DNA of 64,000 nucleotides from Nocardia lijiangensis NBRC 108240 (GTDB taxonomy: Bacteria > Actinomycetota > Actinomycetes > Mycobacteriales > Mycobacteriaceae): positions 29,450 to 93,449 of the forward strand of contig NZ_BDBP01000036.1 in the NCBI RefSeq assembly GCF_001613045.1, read 5' to 3'. The position numbers and the translations under genes were made by a program. Below the pieces are notes generated by a model, which saw only the letters and a list, made by a program, of their open reading frames with translations, did no database searches and was not told the origin of the DNA. Positions within the stretch are counted from its first letter, which is position 1. Each line of letters opens with the position of its first letter. Shown here piece by piece: positions 53,037-61,193 of the stretch.

Positions 53037-55805
53037 GTGGCGACGCGGGTGTTCGCGGATGGGGAGCTGGCGAGTCTGCGGGAGTTCCCAGAGATCAGCC
53101 GGGAGGAGTTGTTCCGGTTCTTCACTCTCGCTCCGGGTGATCTGGCGTTCGTGGATCCGGGACGGGGCCGGGGGCCGGAGGATCGCCTCGGGATAGCGGT
53201 GGCGTTGTGCTCTCTGCCGTGGCTGGGGTTCGTGCCGGACAAGGTGTCCGCAGCGCCGCCGGTAGTGGTGGCCCGGCTGGCGGATCAGCTGAAAGTTGAT
53301 GCGAGCCAGATCCGTTCGTACGGTAAGCGGGCACGGACCCGCACCGAGCATCTGCGGCTGGTGGCGCGCTATCTGGGCTGGCATGCCCCGGGGTCGATGG
53401 AGTTGAAGGAACTGGACGAGTTCCTGCTGGCGCGGGCGCTCGAGCACGATTCGCCGACGTTGCTGTTCCGGTTGGCGTGTGAGTATCTGATCTCGGCGAA
53501 GGTGATCCGGCCGGGCCCGGAAACGGTGGCCCGCCGGGTTGCGCACGCCCGCACCCAGGCGCAGACCGAAACCTATGACCGGTTGGCGCACGAATTCACC
53601 CCCGAGCGGTGCGCGGAGCTGGATGCGCTGTTGACCATCGATCCCTCGACCGGGGTGTCGCGGATTCGGTGGCTGACCACCGGTGCGGTGGAGGCCTCCG
53701 CGTCGGCGGTGAAGACCGAGGTCGACAAGCTCGGGTTCCTGCGCAACCTGGGGGCGGACCGTTTGGACATGTCGGTGCTGCCGGCGGAGCGGCGTCGTTT
53801 CCTGGCCACGATGGGCCGCCGCCTGACCGGGCAGGCCCTCGAACGTCGTGATCCGCAGCGCCGGTATCCGATCCTGTTGACGCTGCTGGCGCAGTCGGGC
53901 ACCGACGTGCTCGACGAGGTGGTGGCGTTGTTCGATCAGGCGATCTCGGCGAAGCTGAGCCAGGCCGAGAACAGGATGAAAGACGCGCTGGCCGAACGCG
54001 GCAAGTCCGGAGAGGCCCGTCAGGCGCTGCTGGATGATCTGCTGGCGATCATCACTGATCCGGTGATCGCCGATGAGGATGTCGGCGGTCTGATCCGGGG
54101 CGAGAAGATCGGGTGGGACCGGTTGCGGGCGGCGCTGGCCCAGGCCAAGCCCCGCTTGCCGCGTGATCACGGTCAGCTGGCGGCCCTGGATTCCTCTTAC
54201 AGCTATATGCGGCAGTTCACCCCGGTGGTGCTGTCGGCGGTGACGTTCGCTGGTGGCACCGCGGCGACGGAGTTGCTGATCGCGGTGGCGATGCTGCGGG
54301 AGCTGAACGCGACCGGCCGGCGCAAGGTCTTCGAGGAGGCTCCGGCCGGGTTCGTTCCGGCGAAGTGGCGCGGTTACCTCGAGGAGGCCCGCAAGACCGG
54401 CAACACCACCGCCTACCGGCACTATTGGGAGCTGTGCGTGCTGCTCGGGTTACGTGACGGGCTGCGCAGCGGCGATGTGTATGTGCCGGGGTCGCGTCGC
54501 TACGCCGATCCGGCGTCGTATCTGCTCACGCCCGAGCAGTGGGCGCCGCAGCGGGCCGAGTTCTGCCGTCTGGTCGGCAAATCCGCCGACCCGGATCGTT
54601 CCGTGGCCGCGATGACGAAGGAGTGGGGTGAGGCGATCGGCGAGCTGGAGAAAGTCCTCGCCGAAGGTGACGGGCCGGTGCGGTTGGACGAGGACGGCGA
54701 CCTGGTGATCTCGCCGTTGACCGCGGAGGACATTCCGACCGAAGCGGTCGCGCTCAAGGCCGAGCTGACCGAGATGCTGCCGTTCGCGCCGATCGTGTCG
54801 CTGCTGATCGAGCTGGACAAACGCACCGGCTACCTGGACTGTTTCACCCACGCCACCGGCAAGCAGGCCCGTAGCCCCGAGCTGAAACGCAACTTGATCG
54901 CGGTGCTGCTGGCTCGTGCGACCAATCTGGGCCTGACGAGTATGGCCGAGGCCACGGGCATCTCCTACGACATGCTGGCCTGGACCGAGGAATGGTATGT
55001 GCGGGAAGAGACGCTGCGGGCGGCGAACCTGGCGATCATCGACTACCACCAGCGACTGCCGTTGACCCCGTTGTTCGGCAGCGGCACCCTCTCCTCCTCG
55101 GACGGGCAGCGGTTCCCGACCCGCGGCAAGTCGCTGACCTCGCGAACGATGACGAAATTCTTTGCCGACGAAGGACTTTCGACCTACACCCACGTCACCG
55201 ATCAGCACGCCAGCTACGGCACCAAGATAATTGTCGCCACCCGCCGCGAGGCGCATTACGTGCTCGACGAGATCCTGGGCAACGCGACCGATGTGCCGAT
55301 CACCGAGCATGCGACCGATACTCATGGCGTCACGCTGATCAATTTTGCGTTGTTCGATCTGCTCGGGTTGCGGCTCTCGCCCCGGATCCGGGACCTGGGC
55401 AAGATCACCCTGTACCGGCCTGGTCCCCGCTCGGATGTCGAAGCGCGGTTCCCGCACGCCGGACCGCTTTTGACCCGGCGGCTGAACCTCCTTCTGCCCG
55501 GCCGCCCCGAACAACCCGCACCCGCCGATATCGACGAACCACGCCCGATTCGAATCGAGATGCCGGGCAAGATCGCCCGCCACCTGACCGGCCATACCGC
55601 CGACCTCGGCGAGACCGAGCGCCACGCCCTGCAGCAGGGCCGGGAAGTACGACGCGGACAGGGCTACAGCCTGCACCTCACCGCGCCGCCGCACGTTCAC
55701 CGGGCGCTGCTGGCCGCCGCCGAAACAGTCGGTGAGAGCACGTCGGCCGCCGACCGCAAGGCATACCGGATCTACCGGGACCGACTGCACAACGCGACCA
55801 CATGA
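53037..55805 (+). CDS. tnpA: Tn3-family transposase with altered, shortened C-terminus
   Basis: 922 aa from the GTG at 53037 (GGAGG upstream). N-terminal DUF4158-like domain (LFRFFTLAPGDLAFVDPGRG), central helical part, and RNase-H-like catalytic region: first acid in THVTDQHASYGTKIIV, second in ATDTHGVTLINFALFDLLGLRLSPRIRDLG. After ARFPHAGPLLTRRLN the family sequence stops; the last ~105 residues (LLPGRPEQPAPADIDEP onward) do not look like Tn3 TnpA, and the segment with the third catalytic Glu (YLADEAYRRRI-type) is missing. A normal TnpA is about 1000 aa. Probably inactive by itself. Confidence 0.85.
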   Translation: MATRVFADGELASLREFPEISREELFRFFTLAPGDLAFVDPGRGRGPEDRLGIAVALCSLPWLGFVPDKVSAAPPVVVARLADQLKVDASQIRSYGKRARTRTEHLRLVARYLGWHAPGSMELKELDEFLLARALEHDSPTLLFRLACEYLISAKVIRPGPETVARRVAHARTQAQTETYDRLAHEFTPERCAELDALLTIDPSTGVSRIRWLTTGAVEASASAVKTEVDKLGFLRNLGADRLDMSVLPAERRRFLATMGRRLTGQALERRDPQRRYPILLTLLAQSGTDVLDEVVALFDQAISAKLSQAENRMKDALAERGKSGEARQALLDDLLAIITDPVIADEDVGGLIRGEKIGWDRLRAALAQAKPRLPRDHGQLAALDSSYSYMRQFTPVVLSAVTFAGGTAATELLIAVAMLRELNATGRRKVFEEAPAGFVPAKWRGYLEEARKTGNTTAYRHYWELCVLLGLRDGLRSGDVYVPGSRRYADPASYLLTPEQWAPQRAEFCRLVGKSADPDRSVAAMTKEWGEAIGELEKVLAEGDGPVRLDEDGDLVISPLTAEDIPTEAVALKAELTEMLPFAPIVSLLIELDKRTGYLDCFTHATGKQARSPELKRNLIAVLLARATNLGLTSMAEATGISYDMLAWTEEWYVREETLRAANLAIIDYHQRLPLTPLFGSGTLSSSDGQRFPTRGKSLTSRTMTKFFADEGLSTYTHVTDQHASYGTKIIVATRREAHYVLDEILGNATDVPITEHATDTHGVTLINFALFDLLGLRLSPRIRDLGKITLYRPGPRSDVEARFPHAGPLLTRRLNLLLPGRPEQPAPADIDEPRPIRIEMPGKIARHLTGHTADLGETERHALQQGREVRRGQGYSLHLTAPPHVHRALLAAAETVGESTSAADRKAYRIYRDRLHNATT

Positions 55806-55823
55806 TGAGCAGGAGCTGGCGTC

Positions 55824-56186
55824 TCACGTCGTCGGGAGGTGGGCCACTCGGTCGGCGCCAACGCGGGCGATCCGTTCGCGGCCCCACGCTCCCAGTGGTG
55901 CCAGCGCGGTATTGAGCGCTTTTCCGTGTTCGGTCAGCGAGTACTCCACCCGCGGCGGCACCTCGGGAAAGACCACCCTGTGCACGATGTCGTCTTCCTC
56001 GAGTTCGCGTAGTTGCTGGATGAGCATCTTTTCCGACACTCCGGCAAGACCCCGGCGCAACTCGCCGAAGCGGCGCACGCCATGGGTGTCGAGTTCCCAC
56101 AAGATCAGCGACTTCCACTTGCCGCCGACCACATCCATGGCTGCGTCGATGCCACAGAAGTACGGTCCGGATCTCTTACTGCTCAT
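55824..56186 (-). CDS. HxlR-family regulator (transposon cargo)
   Basis: 120 aa from the ATG at 56186. Typical HxlR domain: YFCGIDAAMDVVGGKWKSLILWELDTHGVRRFGELRRGLAGVSEKMLIQQLRELEEDDIVHR, wing PPRVEYSLTEHGKAL. A Cys near the N-terminus (FCGIDAAM) is at the position where redox-sensing HxlR proteins carry theirs. Divergent from the imine reductase gene with a palindrome between. Confidence 0.88.
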   Translation of the reverse strand: MSSKRSGPYFCGIDAAMDVVGGKWKSLILWELDTHGVRRFGELRRGLAGVSEKMLIQQLRELEEDDIVHRVVFPEVPPRVEYSLTEHGKALNTALAPLGAWGRERIARVGADRVAHLPTT

Positions 56187-56224
56187 ACGCGTCAGCCTCA
56201 CTACCTGGATACACACTCAAGGGT

Positions 56225-56251
56225 AAGTACTGAACAATTTAGTCAGTACTT
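56225..56251. promoter_or_regulatory. HxlR operator in the transposon
   Basis: AAGTACTGA-ACAATTTAG-TCAGTACTT, a perfect 9-bp inverted repeat in the 145-bp divergent gap, 39 bp from the HxlR start. Its AT-rich AAGTACT arms resemble known HxlR-type GTAC sites. Confidence 0.8.
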
Positions 56252-56331
56252 GGGATATTGGGAAATAGCCTTCAAAATCGGGAGTTGCACGCTGCGACAT
56301 CTACCGAGAACCTCAGGAAGGCGAATCGCCG

Positions 56332-57204
56332 ATGACGGATAACCTGCACAGCCGAGCCACTCTTCTCGGTCTGGGTGCCATGGGCCGCGCACTCGCAAGA
56401 ACGCTGATACACGGCGGACTGACGACCACCGTGTGGAACCGCACCCCCGGCAAGGACGGTGAGCTGATCGCCGCAGGCGCGGTCAGCGCCGACAGCGCCG
56501 AAGCAGCGGTGGACGCCGCCGATCTGACGATCGTGTGCCTGTTCGACTACACGTCGGTGCGCACCACCCTGGATCCGATCGCCGGTCGGCTGCGTGGGCG
56601 GTCGGTGCTCAACCTGACCAGCACCACGCCCAACGAGGCGAGGGAACTGGCCAGATGGGCAGCTGAGCACGGCATCGCCTACCTCGATGGCGGCATCATG
56701 GCCACTCCAGACATGATCGCGCGTACCGGGTCGGTGCTGCTGTACAGCGGCTCCCGCGAGGTCTACGACACCGAGCGAACGACACTCGAATTGTTCGGCA
56801 GCGCCGAGTATTTGGGCACCGACGCGGGAATGGCCTCGCTCCACGACTTCGCCCTGTTGGCGGGAATGTACGCGATGTTCGCCGGATTCTTCCACGGTGC
56901 GGCCATGATGCGGACCGCAGGCGTACCGGCCACGGATTTCGTCGCATCAGCGGTGTCATGGCTGACCGCCATGACCCAGGCCCTCCCGCGCCATGCTCAG
57001 ATCATCGATGGCGGCGACTACTCCCAGGGCGTTCAAACACTCGAGTTCAACAAGGCGGCACTGCACGCGATCGAGCGGGCCAGCGGCGACGCCGGGATTC
57101 GCACCGACATCATCGCGACCATCAGAGCCCTCGTCGACCGGCAGATCGCCGAGGGACATGTCGGCGAGGCGTTCCAACGGATCATCGAGGGCCTGGTGGC
57201 ATAG
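56332..57204 (+). CDS. Imine reductase-type NADPH oxidoreductase (transposon cargo)
   Basis: 290 aa of the beta-hydroxyacid dehydrogenase fold. NADPH site: TLLGLGAMGRALARTLIHGG and TTTVWNRTPGKDG. Imine-reductase hallmarks: IAYLDGGIMATPDMIA (residues ~116-130), ASLHDFALLAGMYAMF, and the long interdomain helix with GDYSQGVQTLEFNKAALHAIERAS, EGHVGEAFQRIIEGL. D172 sits about where (R)-type enzymes carry their catalytic Asp. Such enzymes reduce cyclic imines to amines. Probably induced via the divergent HxlR. A hairpin terminator follows at 57340. Confidence 0.85.
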   Translation: MTDNLHSRATLLGLGAMGRALARTLIHGGLTTTVWNRTPGKDGELIAAGAVSADSAEAAVDAADLTIVCLFDYTSVRTTLDPIAGRLRGRSVLNLTSTTPNEARELARWAAEHGIAYLDGGIMATPDMIARTGSVLLYSGSREVYDTERTTLELFGSAEYLGTDAGMASLHDFALLAGMYAMFAGFFHGAAMMRTAGVPATDFVASAVSWLTAMTQALPRHAQIIDGGDYSQGVQTLEFNKAALHAIERASGDAGIRTDIIATIRALVDRQIAEGHVGEAFQRIIEGLVA

Positions 57205-57339
57205 CGGGGTCGATGCCCAGCAGCAGGCTCAACCCCGGTCATCCAAGTGCAGATGACTTCGGACATCCACGCAAACGACTTCGGATATCGACACGCGCCT
57301 TCCCACCCGAAGACGAATAACCCCACACCGAACAAACAA

Positions 57340-57370
57340 CGGGAGCCCCGGCCACACACCGGGGCTCCCG
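57340..57370 (+). terminator. Strong hairpin terminator at the transposon's right end
   Basis: A perfect 12-bp stem, CGGGAGCCCCGG and CCGGGGCTCCCG, around the loop CCACACA. It lies 136 bp after the reductase stop. Between stop and hairpin, the word GACTTCGGATAT and near copies occur (57250-57290); no gene seen there. Confidence 0.8.
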
Positions 57371-57450
57371 CATATCCGACCGATGCCCGAAGGGGACAGA
57401 CACCGGCCTCAACGATCAGATCCGGCCACCGGCCACCACCGGCCACCGAC

Positions 57451-57514
57451 AACACACCATCGCTGCTGGTCAAGCCATATGTGTTGTTTTTTGCGCCGAA
57501 ACTACCGGAACCCC
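57451..57514 (-). repeat. Right terminal inverted repeat
   Basis: Mirror image of 52889-52952, ending in GGAACCCC at 57514. The following AATCC (57515-57519) is the second target-site copy. Confidence 0.92.
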
Positions 57515-57519
57515 AATCC

Positions 57520-57754
57520 GCCGGGCCCGTGGCGCACGCACCGCGGTGCACCGGATTCCCGGTGGCAGACACCAGGATTCGAGCAGAATCGTGACGAAAC
57601 CGGAGGTCGTGGCGCAGGTGTGACTCGTCTGCGGCGGCACCAGGAACCCGTCCTCGGCCGCCCCGTCCACGATCGCGTGCCCGTGACCTCGGCGGCCGAG
57701 AACGGAGAGGAGAGCCGAGCTGGACTCCGATCCCGGTGCTACGTCGTGGTGCAC
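57520..57754 (-). pseudogene. AraC-family regulator, 5' part, cut by the transposon
   Basis: From a GTG at 57754: HHDVAPGSESSSALLSVLGRRGHGHAIVDGAAEDGFLVPPQTSHTCATTSGFVTILLESWCLPPG, a short cupin-like sensing domain, then RAPRAR at the insertion point. The GGATT of the target site provides the junction to ILDALTEDWD at 52888. The start codon is less certain because the frame stays open upstream to 57859. Confidence 0.75.
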
Positions 57755-57881
57755 AACCCGAACTGGCCCAGCGAATCCCGGCCTCGAACCGAGAGCCACC
57801 GGCCGAGGAGTCTCTTCGCCGGGCCGCGCGCTCCACCGTCGATCGAACGGCCCGCCCACGGCGATACCGCGCGGGGTCGGC

Positions 57882-58304
57882 TCAGACGCGCAGGCCGGTG
57901 AACGGTGCGATCGGAATATTGCGCAGTACCAGCCAGCCGAGCACCAGCGCTAGAACGATGTGCGGCGCATTCCGGTACTGGTACCAGCGCACCGAGGCAC
58001 GGCCGCGGACGCGGTCGCGTGTCCAGAAAACGAACGTGCCGATCAGCGCGATCGCCGCGAGCAGACCGAGGGCGTTGTAGTGCAGTGCGGCCGGAAGATC
58101 GCCGTGCAGCAGCGAATACAGCATGCGGGAACTGCCGCAGCCCGGGCAGTTGATGCCGAGCAGGGCTTTCGACGGGCAGACCGGAATGACGCCGCCCGGC
58201 GTGGTGGGATCGGCCCACAGCACGGCGGCGCAGACCAGCGCACCCGCACCGGCGACCGCGACGGGCGCGGCCAGCCGGTGCGGGACGGAGACGGGGGTGC
58301 TCAC
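57882..58304 (-). CDS. DUF2752 membrane protein
   Basis: 140 aa. Signature CPSKALLGINCPGCGSSRMLYSLLHGDLPAALHYNAL with the CPGCGxxR motif, three or four hydrophobic segments (GAGALVCAAVLWAD, LGLLAAIALIGTFVF, IVLALVLGWLVLRNI). The frame extends upstream but overlaps the CD225 gene; GTG at 58304 gives a 4-bp overlap and is the natural start. DUF2752/CD225 pairs recur in actinobacteria; function unknown. Confidence 0.85.
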   Translation of the reverse strand: MSTPVSVPHRLAAPVAVAGAGALVCAAVLWADPTTPGGVIPVCPSKALLGINCPGCGSSRMLYSLLHGDLPAALHYNALGLLAAIALIGTFVFWTRDRVRGRASVRWYQYRNAPHIVLALVLGWLVLRNIPIAPFTGLRV

Positions 58305-58810
58305 ACCCCGGAGGCTCCGATGAGCGCGATGTTGGCGACCAGGGCGATCACGAAGGCGATCACGCCGCACACCGCGGAGATCATCGTCCACTTCTTGGCG
58401 TCCTCGGCCGCGCGGTAGGCCTCGGCGGCCTGACCCTGCGCCCACAGGCTGTTGACGTTGGCCGCCTTCATGATCGCGACGATGCCGAACGGAAGGCAGC
58501 AGAACACCGTGGCGAGGATCGCCCACACCATGTTGTTCTCCGGCGGCGTCCCGGGGCTGTAGCCGGGACCGCCGTATCCGGGGGCGGCGGGGTAGCCCGG
58601 GGCCGCGGGATAGCCGCCCGCGGCCGGATATCCCGGAGCCGCAGGGTAACCGGGCGCGGCAGGGTAGCCCGGCGCCGCGGGATACCCCGGCGCACCCGGG
58701 TATCCGGGCTGCTGCGCGTAGGGATCACTCGCCGGCTGCGGCTGCTGCTGCGCGTACGGGTCGGACTGCTTGTACGGGTCGAAGCCGGGCTGGGGCGGGG
58801 GGTACGTCAT
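58301..58810 (-). CDS. CD225/dispanin-family membrane protein
   Basis: 169 aa. Residues 1-85 are a Pro/Gln/Tyr-rich tail with seven or so GYPAAP units; residues ~90-169 form the dispanin domain with two hydrophobic helices (NNMVWAILATVFCCLPFGIVAIMKA, WTMISAVCGVIAFVIALVANIAL) and the NSLWAQGQAAEAYRAAEDAKKW linker. Mammalian relatives (IFITM) alter membrane fluidity; bacterial function is unknown. ATG at 58810. Confidence 0.88.
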   Translation of the reverse strand: MTYPPPQPGFDPYKQSDPYAQQQPQPASDPYAQQPGYPGAPGYPAAPGYPAAPGYPAAPGYPAAGGYPAAPGYPAAPGYGGPGYSPGTPPENNMVWAILATVFCCLPFGIVAIMKAANVNSLWAQGQAAEAYRAAEDAKKWTMISAVCGVIAFVIALVANIALIGASGV

Positions 58811-59132
58811 CAATTCCTCACTTGTCGTCGACGCTCGGCGAGCGCGGGTATGGATTTCGGTGGAACTCCAAGTGCGCGCGCCCCCCGAACGACCCTGACA
58901 GTCTGCTGACCAGGTCTCCGGCAGTGTAGTGGGTCGCAGCTACCCTCTCTTGTCGGCCGTCCGCCACGTCCTTCCCACCGAGACAGCGTGTTTCCGGCAG
59001 GCGAGCAACGGATTCGCCTCACGCTGATCGCGACCGGCCGCCCGCGCGATCGCGCACGCCAGACCGCGCCGCCCGCGGACTCGCGGCGCGGGGGCGAAGC
59101 GCCACACCGGTGACGAGTGGTAGGAAAGGGAC

Positions 59133-60494
59133 GTGTCCGTTAACGGCGAAGACTCCGGTCCGAACAGCAGATCTCGTGCGGTGGACGAGGTCGTCGAGTT
59201 GGTCAGCCGACTGATCAGATTCGACACCTCGAACACGGGCGACCTGGCCACCACGAAGGGTGAGCGGGAATGCGCCCAGTGGGTGGCCGACCAACTGCAC
59301 CAGGTCGGATACACCACCGAATACGTGGAATCCGGTGCGCCGTGTCGCGGCAACGTCTTCGCGCGACTGAAAGGCGCCGATCCCAACCGGGGCGCGCTGC
59401 TGATGCACGGGCACCTGGACGTGGTGCCCGCCGAGGCGTCGGACTGGAGCGTGCACCCGTTCTCCGGCGCGGTGCGCGACGGCTACGTGTGGGGCCGCGG
59501 CGCCGTCGACATGAAGGACATGGTCGGCATGATGCTGGCGGTGGCGCGCCAGTTCAAGATCGAGGGCACGGTGCCGCCCCGCGACATCGTCTTCGCGTTC
59601 CTCGCCGACGAGGAGAACGGCGGCAAGTGGGGCTCGCACTGGTTGGTCGACAACCGCCCCGACCTGTTCCACGGGGTTACCGAAGCGGTAGGGGAGGTCG
59701 GCGGTTTCTCGCTGACGGTGCCGCGCCGCGACGGCGGTGAACGCAGGCTCTACCTGGTGGAGACGGCCGAGAAGGGGCTGGGCTGGATGCGCTTGCGCGC
59801 CAAGGCCCGTGCCGGGCACGGCTCGTTCCTGCACGAGGACAACGCCGTCACCATCCTGGCCGACGCGGTGGCGCGGCTGGGCAAACACACCTTCCCGCTG
59901 GTGCTTTCGGATTCGGTGGCCAAATTCCTTGCCGCGGTGTCGGAGGAGACCGGCATCCCCTTCGACCCGGAGAGCCCGGACATCGAAGGGCAGCTGGCCA
60001 AGCTCGGCACCATCTCCCGCATCATCGGCGCCACACTGCGCGACACCGCCAATCCCACCATGCTGCAAGCCGGTTACAAGGCCAACGTCATTCCGCAGAC
60101 CGCGGAGGCGGTGGTCGACTGCCGGGTGGTGCCCGGCCGCCAGGCCGCCTTCGAACGCGAGGTGGACGAGCTGATCGGCCCCGACGTCGAACGCGAGTGG
60201 ATCACCAAGCTCGACTCCTACGAGACGACCTTCGACGGGCACCTGGTCGACGCCATGAACGACGCGATCCTGGCCAACGACCCGCTGGGTCGCACGGTGC
60301 CCTACATGCTCTCCGCCGGCACGGACGCGAAAGCCTTCGCCCGCTTGGGAATTCGCTGCTTCGGTTTCGCACCGCTGCGACTGCCGCCGGAACTGGACTT
60401 CAGCGCCCTGTTCCACGGCGTGGACGAACGTGTTCCGGTGGACGCCCTCGAATTCGGTACGCGGGTGCTGGAACACTTCCTGTTGCACAGCTGA
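59133..60494 (+). CDS. M20/ArgE-DapE-type metallopeptidase (DapE2/Rv2141c-like)
   Basis: 453 aa. Metal-binding motifs: LLMHGHLDVVPAEASDW, VWGRGAVDMKDMVGMML, FAFLADEENGGKWGSHW. The dimerisation insert lies between about 190 and 340, and TDAKAFARLGIRCFGFAPL is the last metal ligand region. GTG at 59133. It is followed by a YbhB-family gene, the same order as Rv2141c/Rv2140c in M. tuberculosis, so it is likely the ortholog of the protein annotated dapE2; real substrate not established. Confidence 0.87.
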   Translation: MSVNGEDSGPNSRSRAVDEVVELVSRLIRFDTSNTGDLATTKGERECAQWVADQLHQVGYTTEYVESGAPCRGNVFARLKGADPNRGALLMHGHLDVVPAEASDWSVHPFSGAVRDGYVWGRGAVDMKDMVGMMLAVARQFKIEGTVPPRDIVFAFLADEENGGKWGSHWLVDNRPDLFHGVTEAVGEVGGFSLTVPRRDGGERRLYLVETAEKGLGWMRLRAKARAGHGSFLHEDNAVTILADAVARLGKHTFPLVLSDSVAKFLAAVSEETGIPFDPESPDIEGQLAKLGTISRIIGATLRDTANPTMLQAGYKANVIPQTAEAVVDCRVVPGRQAAFEREVDELIGPDVEREWITKLDSYETTFDGHLVDAMNDAILANDPLGRTVPYMLSAGTDAKAFARLGIRCFGFAPLRLPPELDFSALFHGVDERVPVDALEFGTRVLEHFLLHS

Positions 60495-60523
60495 CCCCCT
60501 TCAACGGCTCCGAAAGAGGAACG

Positions 60524-61048
60524 ATGACCTACGACCCGTACGACGTACTCCCGCAAGTACCCGGCTTCACCCTCACCTCCGAGGACGTCACCGGCGGCAG
60601 CCCGCTCGGCAACGATCAGGTCAGCGGCGTGTTCGGCGCCGGAGGCAAGGACGTCTCGCCGCAGCTGTCCTGGTCCGGATTCCCCGCCGAGACCAAGAGT
60701 TTCGCGGTGACCGTCTACGACCCGGACGCCCCGACCGCCTCCGGCTTCTGGCACTGGGCCGTCGCCGACATCCCGGTGTCGGTCACCTCGCTGCCCAGCG
60801 GCGCGGGCAGCGAGGGCGGTTCGCTGCCCGCGGGCGCCGTCACCCTGCGCAACGACGGCGGCTTCGCCGGATTCGTCGGCGCCGCACCGCCGCCCGGCCA
60901 CGGCCCACACCGCTACTTCGTCGTGGTGCACGCGGTGGACGTGGAGAGCCTGGGCATCCCGCCCGAGGCGACACCGGCCTTCCTCGGCTTCAACCTGTTC
61001 TCCCACACGCTGGCCCGCGCTACCCTGATCGGCACCTACGAGCAGTAG
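60524..61048 (+). CDS. YbhB/YbcL Raf-kinase-inhibitor-like (PEBP) protein
   Basis: 174 aa from the ATG at 60524 (AGAGGA upstream), 29 bp after the peptidase. PEBP fold: PGFTLTSEDVTGG, GKDVSPQLSWSGFPAETKSFAVTVYDPDAPTASGFWHWAVADIP and GHGPHRYFVVVHAVDV with the conserved ligand-site His and Asp. Ortholog of mycobacterial Rv2140c by sequence pattern and neighbour. Ends before a strong hairpin. Confidence 0.9.
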   Translation: MTYDPYDVLPQVPGFTLTSEDVTGGSPLGNDQVSGVFGAGGKDVSPQLSWSGFPAETKSFAVTVYDPDAPTASGFWHWAVADIPVSVTSLPSGAGSEGGSLPAGAVTLRNDGGFAGFVGAAPPPGHGPHRYFVVVHAVDVESLGIPPEATPAFLGFNLFSHTLARATLIGTYEQ

Positions 61049-61100
61049 ACCGGCAAGAGCGAAGTAGACGAACTTTCCGTACGACTGCGCGCCGAAAGAC

Positions 61101-61156
61101 AACTGCTCCCCGGAAGTCAGGACTCGATTTCTCAGTCCAACTCCCGGGGAGCAGTT
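61101..61156. terminator. Strong bidirectional hairpin between PEBP and acyl-CoA ligase genes
   Basis: Perfect 13-bp outer stem AACTGCTCCCCGG/CCGGGGAGCAGTT, with an inner 5-bp stem GGACT/AGTCC. TTTT follows on the plus side (CACTTTTCG). It lies between two convergent genes, so it can end both transcripts. Confidence 0.85.
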
Positions 61157-61193
61157 CACTTTTCGCTCACGGCGACCATCGTCTCAGCGCGAC

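Larger units (their letters stand above)
52889..57514. mobile_element. Tn3-family transposon carrying HxlR and imine reductase genes
   Basis: 4626 bp bounded by 64-bp inverted repeats with one mismatch (position 9), each starting GGGGTTCC as Tn3-type ends do. A 5-bp target duplication AATCC flanks it (52884-52888 and 57515-57519), the Tn3-family length. It contains a transposase truncated in its C-terminus, an HxlR regulator and an imine reductase-like gene, and a strong terminator near the right end. I see no resolvase or res site. Insertion disrupted an AraC-family gene on the opposite strand of tnpA. Confidence 0.92.

Noticed and set aside
57205..57320. Short frame after the imine reductase with repeated GACTTCGGATAT words
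   Set aside because: No ribosome site or domain; more likely transposon non-coding DNA before the terminator, though a recombination site cannot be excluded.
58570..58790. Tandem repeats that could be taken for a minisatellite or CRISPR-like array
   Set aside because: They encode the GYPAAP units of the CD225 protein; no spacers or conserved repeat-spacer rhythm.
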